Below are positions 58,611 to 64,000 of a DNA stretch of 64,000 nucleotides, piece after piece (position 1 is the first letter of the stretch; every line of letters begins with the position of its first letter). The notes beneath the pieces were generated by a model that had not been told where the DNA came from, made no database searches, and worked only from the letters and a program-made list of their open reading frames with translations. Position numbers and translations under genes: made by a program. The stretch lies in contig NC_068338.1 in NCBI RefSeq assembly GCF_014633365.1, positions 50,355,716 to 50,419,715 of the forward strand. Direction: 5' to 3'. The DNA is from Diospyros lotus. Lineage: Eukaryota; Streptophyta; Magnoliopsida; Ericales; Ebenaceae.

Positions 58611-60390
58611 GCTTTGAGCCCTTTAATTCGTTTCATCTTGGTTATTTTCTGGTTTCTAGTGTTTGATTGTCTTCTCTAGATTTGGTTGGAGTTTTTGGAT
58701 TCTTGTTTACAATTTGGCGAAAGCTTTAGCACTTCCATAGCTAGATAGACCTCTAGCAGACAAAGCAAAACCACAGGGAAGTTGATTAATTGGATAGCAA
58801 CCTGGACTCAACAGAGGCGAGAGGCTAAGTTGACATTGACCATAATGAATTTGTTGGCTTGTTACCGTGTTCTAGGACGAGTGTTCGTCGAGGCGAACTG
58901 TAAGTTGTGGGAAAAAGCAAGCCGCCTGTTGCTTCACGGTTTCTTGACAACGACCCGGGCACGCGATTTTCCACATACGCGGCTTAGGTTATAACTTGCG
59001 CGTTTGGAGAACATGGAAGAATACCATAAACATTTTAGCAATATTATACTCTGAATGAGACAATTGGCGTAGTGAACGGTTTTAATGTGGTCAGTTTCTA
59101 TACTTTATTTGATTCTTAGTTGCTAATCTAGTGTAATCTGTAGAGATACCACATCACTAATCCAGCACCAAGTATTAGGGTTTGGTTTAAATAATCTGGT
59201 GGATTGCACAATAATACATCCATTAGTATGGTCTAAGAGCCTTAATTTAATCCGAGCGGTCCCCAACTAGCAGTGATGTAATTGTAAGTCAAAGGTTGGC
59301 TGGCTTATTATAAACTCTTTCGTTCTTAAATAGATATTGACTACGCATGGTTAAATTATATCTTGCTTAAACCATTTTCTTCTTGTTTGGTTCTAGAGAA
59401 ACCTACTTTCTTGGGGATAATTATTGACGAAAAATTAGTCTTTTTAAACTTTAGCATTTGGTATTATTATGATATTTTTGTTTTTAAGTTTCAGATTCTA
59501 ATGGACTTATACCTTTTTTTTTTTATAAAATTGAATATAATACTGATTTTTCCCTTCCCCGTTACTCTCTTCCTCTTTTGGGTCATCATGCTTCTTCTTT
59601 TTCTTTTTCTAATTTCTATTATTATTTATTTTTCAATCTTCCTCAAATTTTTGCCATTCTATAATTATAGACAATTCTCCATTAGAAGTTAAATACACAA
59701 CTCAATAAGTAGAGTCATTTGAGAGTCACTGACCAATATCTAGAGTTGTGTAAATTAAAAGAGTTTTTAATTTTATTCGTGCAAAAACTGTCACGTGTCA
59801 TTTGTAACTTTTTTAAAACAAAACCTATATCGAGTGGAATTCTCATTATTGTGGAACTTATGGGCGCAGGTGTGGTGAAATCGAACCGCGTTAAATTTGC
59901 GGCGTGGTCAGAGTCCGACACAAAGATTGAAGTAGTTTAAACTGAACAGTAGTTTACAAATCATCAACTGGGCAAAAACATAAAACGTCTTCCCCGATTC
60001 AGAAGTTTATGAACCATCATCAACTGGGCAGAAACATAAAACGTCCTCCCACAAGCTCTCTTGAGTATTGAAAGAAACAATGCACAAATCTCCAGTTATG
60101 CTTCGTATGGGTACAAAAATGTACATATCGTGGAGTATAGAGAATGTACATCACAATCTGTATAACTGGTGCAGATTGAGAGAGCTTTAATTTTGGCCCC
60201 TCCTGCCTGCACACTTCTCACATCTTCTAGTCTATCAAATCACACTGTTACTTTCTACTTGCTTCTGAGTCTCAGATTCAGAATTGTTCATCTAGCATTG
60301 TCCTATAAACAAATGACCAAAAGCTTCCGTCCCAGAGCTTAAAAGCACTCTTGGGATCTTCGCGCACCATTAGCAAAGGACCTAAAGAAA
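58611..60390. other. Intergenic DNA, with the 3'UTR of the transporter gene
   Basis: No gene is seen. A 56-bp tandem duplication lies at about 59961-60050. The right part (about 60050-60390) is the probable 3'UTR of the minus-strand transporter. Confidence 0.5.
59961..60050. repeat. 56-bp tandem duplication
   Basis: TCATCAACTGGGCA-AAACATAAAACGTC occurs at 59961 and again at 60017, with two or three changes. Confidence 0.85.
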
Positions 60391-62051
60391 TCATACTTCA
60401 TGTGCAGGTGTAGGAGGCCGAGATGCGGCCCCTTGGGATCTCGATTGGTCGATCTTCGCGGCCACCTCAGCCACAACAAGCCTGGTCAGAAGCAGCCCAG
60501 CCACCAGGGCTGCAGCCATCAGCATGGTGAAAACTGCACTCCAGCTCTTCTCGGATATGTACCCTGTCAGCAACGGTCCAATGGCGGCTCCGATGGAGCC
60601 CGTCCCATCTATGATTGCCGTGACGGTTGCTAGGGCTCGCGAGTTGCCGTTCAGGGAGCTGTGTGTCCCGAGGTCTGCTGAAACTGCGGTTGTTATGAGA
60701 GCATAAGGTCCATTCACAAACAAGCCAGCAATTAGCAAGAGCCCAATGTTTACAGTCAAGGAAACGTGTCCATAGCATCTGTACAAGAAGAGAGCCGGGA
60801 TGGTGCAGTACATAAAGCTCGCAGCTGTTATGGCTCTGGCATCGAGACGATCTGAAATGTGGCCGGCAAGGATTCCCCCAATCACTCCTCCGACATCAAA
60901 CAATGTTGATAAGTTCCCGGCTGCCTCATTCGACAGGTACTTCCCGTCTATAGCTGCAATGTGATCAAAAAGAGAAATCAGTTTGGGGCATGACACTAAC
61001 TCAAAAGTTTCTCATGGGGAAAGAGTTATTCACCTGTGTGGCTGATGTAGAATGGAAGCCAATACAGAAATGTATAAGCAACCAACTTGGCAAAGAAGAG
61101 GCAAAGAGCAAAAGGAGCAACACCAGGTATCTTCCATGCTTGTATGAACCCTACAGCTTTCTCATTCTCGTTATCTGTTTCTGATCTCAACAGCGGTTCT
61201 GTTGGCCCTTCTTCTCCTTCTTTCTTGTCAGTAGGCAGCTTGTCGTCTTCATCTACATCAGCTCCAACTGACTCGGGATTAACCGGCAAGATCATGAAAA
61301 CCAACAAGCCAATGAATGCAATCATGAGGCCAGGCACAACCATGGACCAGCCCCATCCGTATTTCAACAGGGCTGAAGCAACCAAGGAGCCTGTGATGTT
61401 TCCAACCGATGTATGAGCATTCCAGATTCCCATTATGAGGCCTCTCTTCTTCTTCCCGAACCAGTTCCCTACAACTGCAACTACAGAAGGCCAGCCGGTT
61501 GATTGGAACAAACCGGCAAGCATTTGGACGATCAAGTAGTAGTAGAACACATGGATGTTCCCCCAGTATCCGACTCCAAACAACGAAGTGAACAATCCTG
61601 TCCCTAGCATTCCTACTGTCAGAAAAATTCGGAGGTCGATTCGATCACCCAAATGGCCGGAGAAGTACATCCCCAGGGCGTACACGGAGAGGAAAGCCAC
61701 GTCAAGATCGCCGAGCAAGGCTGTGCCATCCGAGCTGTCAAATGGCGCCCAGCCGCTCCCAAGAACCCATGAATTCCCTTCCCTTTTATGAAAGTAAGCT
61801 CTTTGAAATGGGAAGGACTTCAAGCCTAAATCTGATGATTGAGGATCGAGAGCACTCTTCACAATGCTTGTAGTTTTTCTGGTGGCATGGTAGCTTGCGT
61901 ATGCCAAGAATGTAACTATCAGGACAATGGCTTGGTGAGTTTTGAAGGACAGGGAGGATCTCTTTATGTACTCTAAGAATTGAATTCCTAGGGGCTTCCT
62001 GTTCTGTCCTTCTTCTGCAGGCTCTAAATTCGAACCCATGAATGAATTCAC
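60391..62051 (-). CDS. G3PP: Glycerol-3-phosphate transporter (G3Pp / SLC37-type MFS permease), two exons
   Basis: Exons 62051-61034 and 60953-60391 join through a GT-AG intron to give 526 residues. A second Met at 62039 is an alternative start. The protein has the MFS fold with about 12 hydrophobic helices. The first half includes [14 protein letters not shown] and [10 protein letters not shown], the MFS loop 2-3 motif. A hydrophilic, Asp/Glu-rich central loop follows ([16 protein letters not shown]). The second half has [15 protein letters not shown] and the C-terminal helices. This matches plant G3Pp1-5, homologous to bacterial GlpT and animal SLC37, some of which are induced by phosphate starvation. 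These carriers are thought to move glycerol-3-phosphate or related organophosphates across membranes; the exact membrane and substrate here are not shown by the sequence. Confidence 0.94.
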
Positions 62052-62101
62052 ACGGAGAATAAACTGAAAAATCTTCCAGTTATGGATAGAGAGAGAAGAA
62101 C

Positions 62102-62815
62102 CTGAAGACGAGAAATGAGAAACGATTAGGGAAAAAGATTTCTGAATGCAATTAAGCCAAATAGATTTTAAGTAATTCTACTCTGTCAAACAAGGGATTC
62201 CACAATTAAGAATTTTGTAATCAAGAAGCAATACTTTATGTTTGTAGTGGGGAAAATTCAATCTATCCAACTAAATAAGAATTCCAGGTTCCCGATGAAG
62301 ATCATGATCTTCATCGGGAACCGTTCTCTCCTCTTTTTATTTGATATTGAGTTGTAACTTCCTAAGATGTAAGCAAACTAAACGGGAGTAATTGCCGAGA
62401 AGGTCAGAACAAGTCAGGCAACGTCCGATGACACATATAATCTGATCAAACCTCAAAGTACTATAAAGAAACGTGAACAGAAAATCATCAACGAACAGAG
62501 ACAAGAAAGCAAACGCAAGCAGAGTAAATTATGGCTTTACTGAAATGAAACAGCGGCTTTTGAACTCAAATTGAGGTAAGAAGAAAAGCACAACACTAGC
62601 GTTCGAAATTTTGAACCATAAAACCGCGTCCGAACAAACATCCATGAACTACGATCGCTTAGAACCGGACTCTGCTTGTCCAGAACGACGAATGTGTGAA
62701 ATCAGAAATTTCCCCGGAAAGAGAGAGAGTCATTTCTAGAAAACGGAAGTTTCCAGAACGAAAATAGCCAATGTAAAGAATCAACAGCCATGTGAAAAGG
62801 AAACGCAAGAGTTAC
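62102..62815 (-). other. Probable 5'UTR intron of the transporter gene
   Basis: On the minus strand a donor (ATCTG/GTAACTC) at 62815 and an acceptor (CTTCAG/GTTCTTC) at 62102 bound a 714-bp intron between a CT/GA-rich leader and the coding exon. There is no coding role; inferred from splice-site quality only. Confidence 0.55.
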
Positions 62816-62859
62816 CAGATTTTCTCAGTCCCCTTGACGCTGGATTTCTCTGAAGATAG

Positions 62860-62861
<2 letters not shown>

Positions 62862-62891
<30 letters not shown>
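62862..62891. repeat. (CT)n microsatellite in the transporter leader
   Basis: About 15 CT units; on the minus strand a (GA)n tract in the probable 5'UTR exon. Confidence 0.85.
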
Positions 62892-62894
<3 letters not shown>

Positions 62895-64000
62895 CCTCAG
62901 ATGCTGCGACCTTCAGCTTGGCCAACAAAAGAAAGCTTTCACAATGCTTTGTTCGAACGGGAACTTCCTATTTAACGCAGAAGCGAATAACCTGGGTGGG
63001 TTCGAAATTGCCATAATGCCCTTATCCAACCTGTGAACCACCCACCGCTTCACCTGCGTGACTTCAGTGGTTTTCCGACGGAGGTAATTGACCGAAATAC
63101 CCTCCTCAGGGTAAATTAGGTAACTGGACGGTTGGACTTTGGGATACACGATTGACCAAATTTCAAAAATACAATTGACCTGAATATATGCAGCTTAATT
63201 AACGATTAAACGGGGTGACATCAATTTATAAACAATAATTCTAGTTATATTAGGACTCCTATATTTATCCTAATCCTCCTTCAAAATTCACTCTTTTAAG
63301 GATTTATCTTTAACATGACGTATCCATTATTAATAAGATTAAAAATATGATAAATTGAATTCAGAGTTGTAGTGAAAATTATTCTTTTTTTTTTTTAATA
63401 ATTCAGTTATTGATTAATTACATATTGATCTAAATTTGAATAAAATTAATATTAAAATAAATGAAATAAGTTTAAAAAAATACTACAAACGATAAAAATT
63501 AATTATGAGTGTTTAAGAATTTTAAAATTTGTTAAAAATTATGTTATTTTACGTATTTGTAATTAATCTCTCAATGGATGTCCTTGAGCTTGGCAAGTAG
63601 CTGATCATATCATAGGCTCACATTCGTCAATTTCCCTCACTTTTTAAAATTTTTGCCAATTAAATAAAAATATAATTTGGGTAATTTAAATTTATCATTT
63701 TTTTTATTTGTTGATAAAACTCTCCCAAATCATTGGCCGGTAAATGTTTAAAAAAATAGAATATAATGTGACAGTAAAAATAAATTAAATCATCTAAGGT
63801 TTGACTACACGATTAATGTCCAATCACTCAAAAAATTTGACTTTAACTATAATTATATTTTGATAGAGTGAAATATTAAATATAATTAAGATTTTAAAAA
63901 GACCACAACTAAACAAAAATTAAGATAAAAGTAAGGCAATGGTGAATACTATCCATTTAACATTTAAATTACAATCAAGAAGAACTCGAGGAGCTGTGAA
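62892..64000. promoter_or_regulatory. Upstream region of the transporter gene, AT-rich
   Basis: The first 250 bp or so likely hold the core promoter on the minus strand. Beyond 63200 it is AT-rich with no gene. I looked for the phosphate-response P1BS word (GNATATNC) and did not see a convincing copy. Confidence 0.4.

Noticed and set aside
1..64000. CRISPR arrays, bacterial operons, tRNA or rRNA genes
   Set aside because: None seen; spliced genes and plant transposons show this is nuclear plant DNA.

Overview
The window is nuclear DNA from a flowering plant, most likely a woody or large-genome eudicot; the species cannot be fixed from the sequence. The reasons are many-exon genes with GT-AG introns, AT-rich intergenic DNA, Copia, Gypsy, LINE, hAT and SINE-like debris, and plant-specific families such as a GOLVEN/RGF peptide, an F-box/LRR protein, a RIN2/RIN3-type E3 ligase and a phosphate-starvation-type glycerol-3-phosphate permease.

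Layout, left to right. 1-~7995 is mostly retroelement debris: a broken Copia element on the plus strand with a solo LTR of another family inserted in it (895-1465), an LTR-like block on the minus strand (~4040-5060), and a lone LTR still carrying both a polypurine tract and a primer-binding site (6129-6615). 7996-17806 (+) holds the last 13 exons of an SMC6-type gene: returning coiled coil, ABC signature, Walker B and C-terminus. Its first half is not in the window. 19570-21675 (+) is a three-exon F-box/LRR gene with a probable one-base frameshift near the N-terminus, tail to tail with a five-exon aldo-keto reductase (25173-21875, -). 28157-27098 (-) is a degraded receptor kinase ectodomain of the TDR/PXY type. 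A hAT-like element (29052-29711), a small DUF7610-like membrane protein (31152-30523, -), a frame-scrambled hybrid proline-rich/hydrophobic-seed-protein gene (31559-31921, +) and a two-exon GOLVEN/RGF/CLEL peptide precursor (33454-32920, -) follow.

34933-53117 (-) is a complete 12-exon RING-H2 plus CUE membrane E3 ligase of the RIN2/RIN3 (AMFR-like) type. Its first intron is about 11.1 kb and contains an 896-bp hAT element with perfect 8-bp target duplications, a 3.8-kb gag-only Gypsy-type element and another LTR-like block. It is head to head with a 59-residue DUF4535 gene (54378-54557, +). A LINE relic (58610-57170, -) and a two-exon glycerol-3-phosphate transporter with a 5'UTR intron (62051-60391, -) end the window.

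The genes form no pathway or operon; they are neighbours on a plant chromosome. I did not find a clearly new biological system. The best second-look items are the HyPRP gene with two mutually compensating frameshifts, the receptor pseudogene split by a 4-bp duplication, the peptide-hormone gene, the two GC-AG introns, and several well-bounded transposon insertions inside introns.
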